Shown: positions 7,396-13,472, numbered from the stretch's first letter. The stretch is DNA of 18,501 bases from Cyanobacteriota bacterium (GCA_027482985.1 JAIXVO010000006.1:1-18501), one strand, 5' to 3'. A program made the numbers and translations. The notes: generated from the letters alone by a model not told the origin.

Positions 7396-7524
7396 GGGGG
7401 CGATCGCGGTTAGCGAAGGAATTTGCCCTGAAATTATGTCTCCACCGTAGGATGTGTTAGGCGCTAGCCGTAACGCATCGCCGGGATCTGATTTTCATCC
7501 ATACCCCTAACCGCGATCGCCCCC
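7396..7524. repeat. 129-bp element with perfect 18-bp terminal inverted repeats (MITE-like)
   Basis: Bases 7396-7413 (GGGGGCGATCGCGGTTAG) and 7507-7524 are exact reverse complements. The unit encodes nothing and occupies most of the 178-bp gap between the glycosyltransferase and the acetamidase-family gene. A REP-like hairpin is nested in the centre. No target-site duplication is evident. It could be a miniature inverted-repeat element or a two-sided transcription barrier between convergent genes. Confidence 0.6.
7447..7479 (+). repeat. REP-like hairpin preceded by GTAG
   Basis: GTAG (7447-7450) is followed directly by GATGTGTTAGGC, a GCTA loop and GCCGTAACGCATC, forming a 12-bp stem with one bulged base and one G-T pair. 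Sequences of this kind are widespread in cyanobacterial intergenic DNA. The GTAG-then-hairpin layout is that of REP sequences handled by RAYT transposases. Confidence 0.6.
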
Positions 7525-7544
7525 ATCAAGTCATGGGTGCCTGA

Positions 7545-8873
7545 TTAGCCTTTCACCCAAAGGGATTTGGGCATCAGACAATGAATCGTTTTGGCTCCAG
7601 GTTCCAAGCGGCCAATGCGGGTATCCATTGCCAAACTCGCCAAGGAGTAGGCATTGAGCCCCGACAGTCCCTTCACTTTTTGCACCCGTTCAATCAGTTG
7701 CATGGCAGCAATATTCATGGCTTCCATCGCATCGGCATTAGTGCCTACCGTGACGTAGTTTTTGGGCGTGTCTGCGGTAGGGCGGGCGGCGATTTTGGCC
7801 GTGGGATTTTTCGGCAACATGCAGTAAACCCCTTTCAACTGGTTCACCACTTCTGCCACCTGACAGTCGCCGTAATCCAGCATGAATTGGCGGGCTGCCG
7901 TCGCGTTCATGCCTTTCGATTCGGCCAGGAATTTCACCGTTTCCTCTTCCAAAATGGCGATCGCTTTGTTCAGGTCGCGATCGTAGCCCATCGTAATCCA
8001 GTGGGTTGCCGACTCGATGCGAGGCCACGCTAGTTTCTGCCGCTTGATCACGCTAATCGTCAGGTTCAATTCACTGAAAGCACTCTCGATCGCGGTCAGG
8101 TTAATCTCGCCGTTACCCTGAACAGCGTGGGAGTCGCCTGACCACAGGAGCGCGCCATCCACAAAGACAGGCAGGTAAACCGTCGTCCCTTCCACCATTT
8201 CGCGGCAATCCAGGTTGCCACCCCAGGGACCGGGAGGGACGGTACTATAGCGGCCACTATCGGGACGGGCAACGCCTAAAATGCCGGGAAAGGGACGCAC
8301 CGGGAGTTCAATCCCAGGGAGAAACTGGGTGGTGCGGCGTTTGGTATCGAGGAAGAAATACTTTACCTGGGGTTCGGGAAACTTGTCTGGGAATTGCCCC
8401 AGCTTCAGCGTCCCCGGTAGGTTCCAGTTCGCGCCATAGGGACGCGGCACAATGCGATTAATCCGAATTTTGAGTGTATCGCCCGGTGCAGCCCCTTCCA
8501 CAAAAATGGGGCCAGTGACGGTATGGGGGCCGCGACCAGGATTGTCAACTCGCAGCTTGGTGATGCGATCAATCGAGATGCCCGGCAAAATTTGATTTTG
8601 GGAAGCCATCATGGTTTCCATCACCACAGTGTCTCCCGATTTAATCCGGGCACGGGGCGTTTCCGCATTGTTAAACCACCCCCACTGCACGGTTTCATCG
8701 GTCGCTGGCAGCAGGTAAACGCCGCCCTCATACTGACCGATGCGCCCATCCTGGAGGGCCTTCATTTCAGGGCGATTCGTAGGTTGTTGCGCGATCGCTT
8801 TCGGTAAACCAGCAGCAGAGGCCGCAGCAGCGATCGCCGCACCTCCCAAAAGGACATCTCGACGTTTGGGCAT
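7545..8873 (-). CDS. Acetamidase/formamidase family protein with Tat signal
   Basis: The product has 442 residues and belongs to the FmdA/AmdA family, which hydrolyses short amides (formamide, acetamide) to ammonia and acid. The N-terminus KRRDVLLGG with the twin arginines R4-R5, a hydrophobic stretch, and a cleavage-like AIAQQ near residue 29 indicate folded export by the Tat pathway to the periplasm, which differs from cytosolic family members. Family landmarks are RGPHTVTGPIFVEGAAPGD, GPWGGNLDCREM, LLWSGDSHAVQGNGEI and ITMGYDRDLN, followed by a conserved C-terminal DYGDCQVAEVVNQLKGVYC. The ATG at 8873 is clear although the ribosome-binding site is weak. It is transcribed away from xisHI. 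A nitrogen-scavenging role is likely from family knowledge but the substrate is unproven. Confidence 0.88.
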   Translation of the reverse strand: MPKRRDVLLGGAAIAAAASAAGLPKAIAQQPTNRPEMKALQDGRIGQYEGGVYLLPATDETVQWGWFNNAETPRARIKSGDTVVMETMMASQNQILPGISIDRITKLRVDNPGRGPHTVTGPIFVEGAAPGDTLKIRINRIVPRPYGANWNLPGTLKLGQFPDKFPEPQVKYFFLDTKRRTTQFLPGIELPVRPFPGILGVARPDSGRYSTVPPGPWGGNLDCREMVEGTTVYLPVFVDGALLWSGDSHAVQGNGEINLTAIESAFSELNLTISVIKRQKLAWPRIESATHWITMGYDRDLNKAIAILEEETVKFLAESKGMNATAARQFMLDYGDCQVAEVVNQLKGVYCMLPKNPTAKIAARPTADTPKNYVTVGTNADAMEAMNIAAMQLIERVQKVKGLSGLNAYSLASLAMDTRIGRLEPGAKTIHCLMPKSLWVKG

Positions 8874-8963
8874 AGGGATTCAAAACCGAAACAAATAAAT
8901 TGTGTACTTTTGCAACAAGGCCAAAGCCTTTGTATTATTTGCTTGATACTCGGTTGAAGTTGT

Positions 8964-8981
8964 AACTTTCTATACAAAGTT
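8964..8981. promoter_or_regulatory. Palindrome AACTTT-N6-AAAGTT between divergent genes
   Basis: A perfect 6-bp inverted repeat separated by CTATAC lies in the 162-bp gap between the acetamidase-family gene and xisH. The position fits an operator serving one or both divergent promoters. No regulator is identified and chance is not excluded. Confidence 0.3.
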
Positions 8982-9035
8982 GCGATCGCACTACAATATC
9001 GAATAGGCGGGGCGCAACGATGGAGGTGATGACGG

Positions 9036-9449
9036 ATGGCAAAGGATCTGTTCCATGATGTAGTCAAAACTGCCTTGATCAAAGACGGTTGGCAAATCAC
9101 TGATGATCCTCTATTTCTCAAGGTCGGCGGGATCGATTTCTTCATCGACCTTGGCGCAGAGAAACTACTCGCCGCTGAACGCGATGGCAAAAAGATCGCG
9201 GTCGAAATCAAAAGCTTTATCAGCACTTCCAGTATTACCGACTTTCACCTTGCGATCGGGCAATTCATCAACTATCGTGTCGCATTAAAAGCCGCTGATC
9301 CAGAACGACAATTATTTCTTGCTGTTCCTGATATTGCTTACCGAACATTTTTCCAAAAAGAGTTTCCCCGGATGGTAATTGAGCAATATCAACTCGAACT
9401 TTTTGTGTATGACATTGAAACTGAGGTAATTCTGCTATGGCAAATCTAG
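9036..9449 (+). CDS. xisH: XisH family protein (fdxN-element excision controlling factor homologue)
   Basis: XisH was defined in Anabaena, where with XisI it is required for programmed excision of the fdxN element by the recombinase XisF. The 137-residue product covers the family length, beginning FHDVVKTALIKDGW and containing GGIDFFIDLGAE and IAVEIKSF. The last, E57-x-K59 with upstream acids D38, E42 or E48, resembles the active site of PD-(D/E)XK nucleases, a fold assigned to this family; whether it cuts DNA is not established. The start is well supported by GGAGG nine bases upstream. It overlaps xisI by 13 bp, indicating tight coupling. No xisF-like recombinase or excision element is visible nearby, as is usual for most cyanobacterial xisHI copies. 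Confidence 0.92.
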   Translation: MAKDLFHDVVKTALIKDGWQITDDPLFLKVGGIDFFIDLGAEKLLAAERDGKKIAVEIKSFISTSSITDFHLAIGQFINYRVALKAADPERQLFLAVPDIAYRTFFQKEFPRMVIEQYQLELFVYDIETEVILLWQI

Positions 9450-9781
9450 AAAAAATTCAAACTTATCGAACTGTCATCAAACAACTGCTAGAGCAATATG
9501 CTGCCCACAAACCATCTTACGGTGATATTGAAATTCAAACCGTGTTTGACACTGAACACGACCATTACCAGGTCGTTGCGATCGGCTGGGATAAAAAAGA
9601 AAGAATCTACGGCTGTTCAATCCATTTAGATATTAAGGATGACAAAATTTGGATTCAGATTAACAACACTGAATTAGATGTTGGTCAAAATCTGGTTGAG
9701 CAAGGGATTCCCAAAGAAGATATTGTCATTGGCTTTCAACCCCCTTATCTGCGCCAGTACTCAGGTTACGCCACAGTTTGA
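9437..9781 (+). CDS. xisI: XisI family protein
   Basis: This is the partner of XisH, 114 residues, with the family pattern YRTVIKQLLEQYA near the start, then DTEHDHYQVVAIGWDKKERIYGCSIHLDI, IWIQINNTE and the closing DIVIGFQPPYLRQYSGYA. Length is typical. Its ATG lies inside the end of xisH, so translation is probably coupled. In Anabaena the pair controls the fdxN-element excision; elsewhere the role is unknown. The stop is followed after 17 bp by a dispersed repeat, which probably marks the end of this cassette. Confidence 0.92.
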   Translation: MANLEKIQTYRTVIKQLLEQYAAHKPSYGDIEIQTVFDTEHDHYQVVAIGWDKKERIYGCSIHLDIKDDKIWIQINNTELDVGQNLVEQGIPKEDIVIGFQPPYLRQYSGYATV

Positions 9782-9798
9782 ACTCATCATCAGGTTAT

Positions 9799-9941
9799 GC
9801 GATCGCGGATCTCGTCCGTTAGCCTGAAACCCAACATTTGAACCAAGTTGAGGTCTGCCGATGTTGGGTTTCGCCAGAGAGAACGAGGGCTGAATCAATG
9901 GATTGACGGCGCTTGACTCAAGCTATGAAGGGGGCGATCGC
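9799..9941 (+). repeat. Dispersed ~145-bp repeat, copy 1
   Basis: This is the first of three related, non-coding units (others at 10655 and 11817). It begins and ends with the GCGATCGC octamer and contains an AACCCAACAT...ATGTTGGGTT inverted pair, then GGGCTGAATCAATGGATTGA, which is almost identical in all three. It runs from 17 bp after xisI to the terminal stop codon of the broken PIN-domain toxin gene, whose TAG shares its first base with the last C of the repeat. Confidence 0.8.
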
Positions 9942-10342
9942 TAATCCATCAAAACTGAATTTAGTTCAGGATAAGCAGAGAACAAACCGTCAACGCTTGC
10001 AAGTTTTGCATTGGCACTAATCGCTGTAGCGATGATCAAACGATCAAAGGGATCGCGATGAACTGGGGATAGGTTTACGGCTTGATAAGCAATCTCAGCA
10101 GTGATTGGGAACAAGACAATTCCTGATGGTTCCAGCGCTTACTGAAGCCAAACATCAACTTCACATCGGAGTTCTAGCCGCCCCCGGTGATGAGCCAATG
10201 CCATCTCAAAACAGGAAACAGGAGATATTCCCACTTGCTCTGCTGTCTCGATCGCAGGTTGCCAGTGTGCCGGAAATCGCTCAAACTCTTGAGTGATGAA
10301 CCAGATCCAAATATGGGTGTCTAGGATGATTACTTGAGACAT
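9941..10342 (-). pseudogene. PIN-domain toxin (VapC-like) with an in-frame TAA
   Basis: Translated on the minus strand, this is a 133-codon PIN-domain ribonuclease toxin interrupted once. Residues 1-67 read MSQVIILDTHIWIWF through DVWLQ, with the first acidic residue D8 and a second at SCFEMA (E46). Codon 68 is TAA (10139-10141). The same frame then continues with ALEPSGIVLFPITAEIAY, SPVHRDPFDRLIIATA (D97, D100) and SVDGLFSAYPELNSVLMD before TAG. The remainder is fully family-like, so a single point change, for example CAA to TAA, explains the break. The truncated form lacks the C-terminal acidic residues and should be inactive. It overlaps the antitoxin gene by 13 bp. Sequencing error or readthrough are alternatives. 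Confidence 0.85.
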
Positions 10343-10551
10343 TCCCAGTCTTGCTCATCGATGATGGGACTCACTAAATCGCCTAAGGTTTTGCCTTGAC
10401 CTGCGATCGCGGGTGCCGCAGTCCGGCGCGGCGATCGCGGTGTGGTTTCTTCCAAAATGGTCACGATTACACGAGCAGACTGGACGTTTGGCTGATCTGC
10501 AACCCATTTCATCTGCCCATTTTCAAGAATCGCTTCATAGCTTTTTAACAT
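10330..10551 (-). CDS. Antitoxin of the PIN-toxin pair
   Basis: This 73-residue protein fits the small cyanobacterial antitoxin family that precedes VapC-like genes. It has a beta-strand N-terminus, MLKSYEAILENGQMKW, with ARVIVTILEE, a basic linker, and the conserved ending GKTLGDLVSPIIDEQDWE. The N-terminal part probably dimerises and binds the operator; the C-terminal tail would bind the toxin. It is upstream of and overlaps the toxin, the usual order. The ATG is at 10551 with a weak ribosome-binding site. Because its toxin is broken, it may be under relaxed selection or still act in trans on related toxins. Confidence 0.8.
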   Translation of the reverse strand: MLKSYEAILENGQMKWVADQPNVQSARVIVTILEETTPRSPRRTAAPAIAGQGKTLGDLVSPIIDEQDWECLK

Positions 10552-10593
10552 TCTGCTTCACCAGTCTTTATCTTCTTAGATTTTACTTGGGGT

Positions 10594-10607
10594 GGGGCGA
10601 TCGCCCC
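10594..10607. repeat. Perfect 14-bp palindrome GGGGCGATCGCCCC
   Basis: A HIP1 octamer is extended to a perfect 14-bp palindrome 42 bp upstream of the antitoxin start, within its presumed promoter region. Such extended HIP1 palindromes are frequent in cyanobacteria; here it could also serve as an operator. Confidence 0.5.
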
Positions 10608-10654
10608 TACTTCCAGATGCTATGGGTTAGTGGGTTGCGTTGAATATAATCAGC

Positions 10655-10804
10655 GCGATCGCGGCTCTTGTTCGTTAGCCTGAAGCCTGAAACCCAACAT
10701 TTGAACCAAGTTGAGGGCTACCGATGATGAGTTTTGCTGGAGAGAAGGAGGGTTGAATCAATGGATTGAGGACGCCTGACTCAAGCGATGAAGGGGGCGA
10801 TCGC
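10655..10804 (+). repeat. Dispersed ~145-bp repeat, copy 2
   Basis: This is the same unit as at 9799 and 11817, bounded by GCGATCGC at both ends, with a small GCCTGAA duplication near position 10680. Its first 43 bases (10657-10699) align without gaps to 12755-12797, the left end of the RAYT element, at 36 of 43 positions. It fills most of the gap between the two toxin-antitoxin loci. Confidence 0.8.
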
Positions 10805-10829
10805 GCGACAGACAGTCTCGGCGTGCCCT

Positions 10830-11321
10830 TTACTCAAGTTCTTGAGCAAGCGCTAAGACGCGCTGGTAAAGTTGGGAACTGACACGAAAGCCAGCTTGAT
10901 CGATCAAGGTATCCATAACGGGTTGAACTTGAGGAATGAGGCTTCTTTGTTTAGCAACCAGCAGCACACCCAGAATACCGATGATAGACAGCCCCAGTCG
11001 GAGCGCCTCTTGTCGTCCCAAACTTTCATCAATGAGTAAATCATCGGCTTGTAGCTCAAGCGCTAAGGCTATAGCATTTGCTTCTCCAGCATCTAGACCC
11101 CGTTCTTGTTGAAGTTGATTGGCAAGTTGGGAATTGGTGAGGGATTGGGTTTGAATCCAGCCCAGTTGGAGAATGGTTGAAATGGTTGGTTTGCTGGCGG
11201 CTGCGAGTTCGGTCGCAACAACGTCAGGAATAATCACGGTTTGGTAAATCGCTTCTAGCAGCCAGAGATGATTAACGATAGCCAGATTCGAGAGAGCGGA
11301 AGTATCGCTGACAACGATCAT
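10830..11321 (-). CDS. DUF3368 domain protein, PIN-like toxin
   Basis: The product has 163 residues from the ATG at 11321 and belongs to the DUF3368 family of PIN-like proteins, regarded as toxins paired with UPF0175. It begins MIVVSDTSALSNLA with the first catalytic acid D6, continues with IIPDVVATELAAA (E38 region), ERGLDAGEANAIALALE, and DDLLIDESLGRQEALRLGL, and ends with a helical region. These give the acidic residues expected for a metal-dependent RNase. Upstream codons are open to 11387, but that extension is out of character and would cover the antitoxin. The ATG overlaps the antitoxin stop as ATGA (11318-11321), so the two are translationally coupled. Reading frame and motifs are intact, unlike the neighbouring PIN toxin. 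Confidence 0.88.
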   Translation of the reverse strand: MIVVSDTSALSNLAIVNHLWLLEAIYQTVIIPDVVATELAAASKPTISTILQLGWIQTQSLTNSQLANQLQQERGLDAGEANAIALALELQADDLLIDESLGRQEALRLGLSIIGILGVLLVAKQRSLIPQVQPVMDTLIDQAGFRVSSQLYQRVLALAQELE

Positions 11322-11569
11322 AACCAGCCCCGATCGCGCAGATGCTGAACATCCTGCTCCAAGTCTTCTACATCGTAATGAACACAAATGCCGCGATTTG
11401 CCAGCAGCTTTTGAAAGTCCATGATTTCCATCTCAGCAATTTTGCTAGCGCGGCTGAGGGAAATCCGCTTCTGCTGAAACAGGGCGATCGCAATTTCCCG
11501 GAGCCAGTCGCTCTGGTTAAAGGTTTCGGTTTGGCTGAGGCTATCAGGTAGGTTCAAGGTAATTTGCAT
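11318..11569 (-). CDS. UPF0175 family antitoxin
   Basis: The product has 83 residues from the ATG at 11569. MQITLNLPDSL gives an N-terminal beta-strand, followed by REIAIALFQQKRISLSRASKIAEM, the typical UPF0175 helical DNA-binding region, and EIMDFQKLLANRGICVHYD. UPF0175 proteins act as antitoxins or regulators next to DUF3368 genes in cyanobacteria and archaea. The ATG is preferred over an upstream GTG at 11587 because GAGAGG lies eight bases before it and the protein then begins at the family start. A plausible promoter with a nearby inverted repeat lies upstream, consistent with autoregulation. Confidence 0.85.
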   Translation of the reverse strand: MQITLNLPDSLSQTETFNQSDWLREIAIALFQQKRISLSRASKIAEMEIMDFQKLLANRGICVHYDVEDLEQDVQHLRDRGWL

Positions 11570-11641
11570 CGGCTCGCCCTCTCGCACTTCCTACTAATTC
11601 TAAAGGTCTGGTGACTGGGGTTGTCTACCGCCTGATTCCCC

Positions 11642-11686
11642 CTCGCAAACTGGCGAGAATACAGTGTAGGAAAAGTGAATAATCAA
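11642..11686 (-). promoter_or_regulatory. Candidate promoter and operator for the UPF0175/DUF3368 operon
   Basis: Read on the minus strand, TTGATT (11686-11681) and TGTATT (11663-11658) are separated by exactly 17 nt. Immediately downstream, at the expected start of transcription, CTCGC-N6-GCGAG (11642-11657) is a perfect 5-bp inverted repeat that could be an operator. Leader length would be about 80 nt. Confidence 0.4.
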
Positions 11687-11816
11687 GGCTCTCCCGGATC
11701 TAGGGTTAAAACCGTATAGGATGCTACAAAAACTTGTTCGCCCGACGGCTGAAACACAGAACTGGTATGACATAAGTTTGTCTTATCAGCGCGAAGCCGG
11801 AAGAGCCATAATCAAT

Positions 11817-11954
11817 GCGATCGCGGCTAGTGTCCGTTAGCCTAAATCCTGACACCCACGTTTAGCGCAAATTGAGGTCTACCGATGTTGGGTTTCGCCA
11901 GAGATAACGAGGGCTGAATCAATGGATTGACTACGCTCGACCCAACCTACGAAG
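11817..11954 (+). repeat. Dispersed ~145-bp repeat, copy 3
   Basis: This is related to the copies at 9799 and 10655, sharing GCGATCGCGGCT, CCGTTAGCCT, TTGAGGTCTACCGATGTTGG and the GGGCTGAATCAATGGATTGA core. Its right end differs and finishes in CGACCCAACCTACGAAG, like common cyanobacterial REP ends, directly against the stop codon of the next gene. The rest of the 385-bp gap back to the UPF0175 start holds only the candidate promoter. Confidence 0.75.
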
Positions 11955-12137
11955 CTAATACTGTGCGTTTCCCACTTCTGTTTTAAGGCTGTAGGTACAA
12001 ACTAGATAGCCGGATAAGTATCGGATTGGTCCAGCATTGCCTAAAGCAACAATGCCTGCAGGAGCTAACTCATTTGCAGACGTTGGTAAAGTAAACGTGC
12101 ATAATGCAAACAGTAAAACTAATAAAAATCTCAGCAA
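11955..12137 (-). CDS. Small exported peptide, unknown
   Basis: This is a 60-residue reading frame from a TTG at 12137. Residues 1-21 are a strong signal-like hydrophobic segment (LRFLLVLLFALCTFTLPTSA), leaving a mature peptide of about 38 residues containing AGIVALGNAGPIRYLSG and one cysteine. No family is recognised. It follows the 12156 gene by 18 bp on the same strand, suggesting an operon. The start is not supported by a ribosome-binding site. Because the stop abuts a dispersed repeat, the frame may be the remnant of a longer gene cut by that repeat. It is AT-richer than the flanking core genes. Confidence 0.4.
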   Translation of the reverse strand: MLRFLLVLLFALCTFTLPTSANELAPAGIVALGNAGPIRYLSGYLVCTYSLKTEVGNAQY

Positions 12138-12155
12138 GAAAGTTTAATGAACTCG

Positions 12156-12704
12156 TCAATCCACTTCTATTCCTTGTGTTTGCAAGTAATGTGCCCAATT
12201 TAACTCCCCTAGACGTGCCTTTTCTTTTTCTGATTCTTTCAGCATTTCCGTAATTAAACTCTTTCCTAAAAAGAATTCGTCAAGCTCCTCTTCTGTACCA
12301 GTCCAAATTGCATAAAGATTAACGAAAGTCCAAAACCATTCGGGTTTTACTTCTGGCCCAGCAAGAATGTAGAAAGGTCTAGACGGCCAATCTGATCTAA
12401 ACCCAAACTCTCCGTCTAAGCCTATATAAACTAAGTCTTTTTGTTTTGCTGCTAAACTCTCTTCGAAGTATACCTGTTGATTATTCTTGTACTCTTGGAG
12501 GCTAATGAGCCTTGTGTACTCATAGTTAATCACACTCCCTACAAGGTTCGTCTTTTTTCCGTAGAGATAAAACTCAACGAGACTAACTGTGGTGCAGTAA
12601 GGATAAGTAGCGTCTGCTGTTTTTTGCCAAGGCCCAAGCTCAGTAGGAGGTAGGTCAGCATCAGATTGTGGCTGATACTTAACTAGGATAGTCGTGTCTA
12701 TCAT
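12156..12704 (-). CDS. Hypothetical protein, AT-rich accessory gene
   Basis: The product has 182 residues from the ATG at 12704; a GTG at 12740 would add twelve residues and cannot be excluded, as neither has a ribosome-binding site. It seems cytosolic, with no signal peptide or membrane helix, is rich in aromatic residues (RPFYILAGPEVKPEWFWTFVNLYAIW), and has an acidic, helical end (EEELDEFF, then LKESEKEKARLGELNW). I do not recognise a family. Base composition is distinctly lower in GC than recG or the antiporter, and it sits beside a transposase, so horizontal acquisition is likely. Confidence 0.65.
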   Translation of the reverse strand: MIDTTILVKYQPQSDADLPPTELGPWQKTADATYPYCTTVSLVEFYLYGKKTNLVGSVINYEYTRLISLQEYKNNQQVYFEESLAAKQKDLVYIGLDGEFGFRSDWPSRPFYILAGPEVKPEWFWTFVNLYAIWTGTEEELDEFFLGKSLITEMLKESEKEKARLGELNWAHYLQTQGIEVD

Positions 12705-12761
12705 TGGTTTATACTTTAAGATTTGATTGACTTTTTGCACTTAGATTACAGTCCGATCGCC

Positions 12762-12798
12762 GCTCTTGTAGGTTGGGTTGAAGCATGAAACCCAACAC
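12762..12798 (+). repeat. RAYT-flanking REP, left copy (37 bp)
   Basis: This is an exact reverse complement of 13424-13460. It contains GTAG (12768-12771) directly followed by GTTGGGTT, a short loop, and AACCCAAC, a perfect 8-bp stem. A GTAG guide at the foot of a hairpin is the hallmark of REP sequences recognised by RAYT transposases. Confidence 0.9.
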
Positions 12799-12802
12799 AG
12801 AA

Positions 12803-13345
12803 TCACTCCTTACCAACTCCATCCAATCCCTCAATTTTGCCTGTTGCACCCCAATCTTGAGCATATAATCCCCAACGCACAGCCCGATGAAAACTAGAAT
12901 AGACCCAATCTTTGGGTGCTTCCACTAACCTATGTCTCACGGGGTTGTAATGAATGTAATCCACATGCTGAACAAAATCAGTTTCATCACGAATTTGATG
13001 TTCCCAAAACCGACGTTGCCATAGGGCTTGTTCGCCTTTGTGTTGCCGTGCGGCAGATGGCTGCTGGCGAAACTGGGTGGGGCAATGACGAGTAAACTCA
13101 CTTTTGATCAACCGCCAACGTTGAGAGAAGTCGGCATCGTCAGGGGGCAGTGTCCAGATGCAGTGGAGGTGATCGGGGAGAATGGAGATCGCATCAATCG
13201 TAAAGGGATGCGTTTGTTTTACGTGGCGAAAGGCTTGACGGAGAATCTCAATGCAGTCTAGATGCTGGAAAAGTGGTTGGCGTTGATGGGTCACGAGGGT
13301 GAAAAAATAGGTTGCTCCGGGTGTTTGGGCGCGACGATATTGCAT
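12803..13345 (-). CDS. REP-associated tyrosine transposase (RAYT, Y1 HUH family)
   Basis: The product has 180 residues of the Y1_Tnp/RAYT family. It nicks and joins single-stranded DNA at REP hairpins through a phosphotyrosine. Seen here are the start MQYRRAQTPGATYFFTLVT, the metal-binding HUH motif in ILPDHLHCIW (H59, H61), RRFWEHQIRD (E115, H116), and the catalytic segment DYIHYNPVRH, with Y130 the likely nucleophile and Y133 a second candidate. The C-terminal WVYSSFHRAV is also typical. All motifs are intact, so the enzyme could be active. The ATG at 13345 has only a weak ribosome-binding site. It sits between perfect 37-bp inverted REPs and shares sequence with dispersed repeats upstream in the window. 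Confidence 0.93.
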   Translation of the reverse strand: MQYRRAQTPGATYFFTLVTHQRQPLFQHLDCIEILRQAFRHVKQTHPFTIDAISILPDHLHCIWTLPPDDADFSQRWRLIKSEFTRHCPTQFRQQPSAARQHKGEQALWQRRFWEHQIRDETDFVQHVDYIHYNPVRHRLVEAPKDWVYSSFHRAVRWGLYAQDWGATGKIEGLDGVGKE

Positions 13346-13423
13346 GGCTTGATGCTCGACTCCATCTTATTAGAATGGACAGGGTAAGGGAGAAAACAAC
13401 GGTGCCATTGAAAGAGTCTGGGG

Positions 13424-13460
13424 GTGTTGGGTTTCATGCTTCAACCCAACCTACAAGAGC
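13424..13460 (-). repeat. RAYT-flanking REP, right copy (37 bp)
   Basis: This is the perfect inverted partner of 12762-12798. On the minus strand it carries GTAG (13454-13451) and the GTTGGGTT/AACCCAAC stem. It starts 12 bp after the recG stop codon and may also act as the 3' end structure of the recG transcript. Confidence 0.9.
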
Positions 13461-13472
13461 TCCCTCTCCTCC

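Larger units (their letters stand above)
12762..13460 (-). mobile_element. RAYT transposase element bounded by inverted REPs (699 bp)
   Basis: One Y1 transposase gene lies between two perfect 37-bp inverted copies of a GTAG-hairpin sequence. Known RAYT genes are domesticated IS200/IS605-like single-strand transposases flanked by the REP units they process, usually in inverted orientation. The right end is only 12 bp from the recG stop. No target duplication is expected for this class and none is seen. Confidence 0.8.

Noticed and set aside
8762..9226. Minus-strand 154-residue open frame covering the start of xisH and the acetamidase signal region
   Set aside because: It overlaps two well-supported genes in other frames and shows no recognisable domain.
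11322..11387. Upstream extension of the DUF3368 toxin to a 185-residue protein
   Set aside because: The added 22 residues (Cys, Arg and Ser rich) are unlike the family, overlap the antitoxin gene, and the internal ATG coupled through ATGA is the natural start.
9799..11954. Three similar repeats as a CRISPR array
   Set aside because: Units are about 140-150 bp and lie roughly 700-1000 bp apart with genes between them; there are no short regular spacers and no cas genes.
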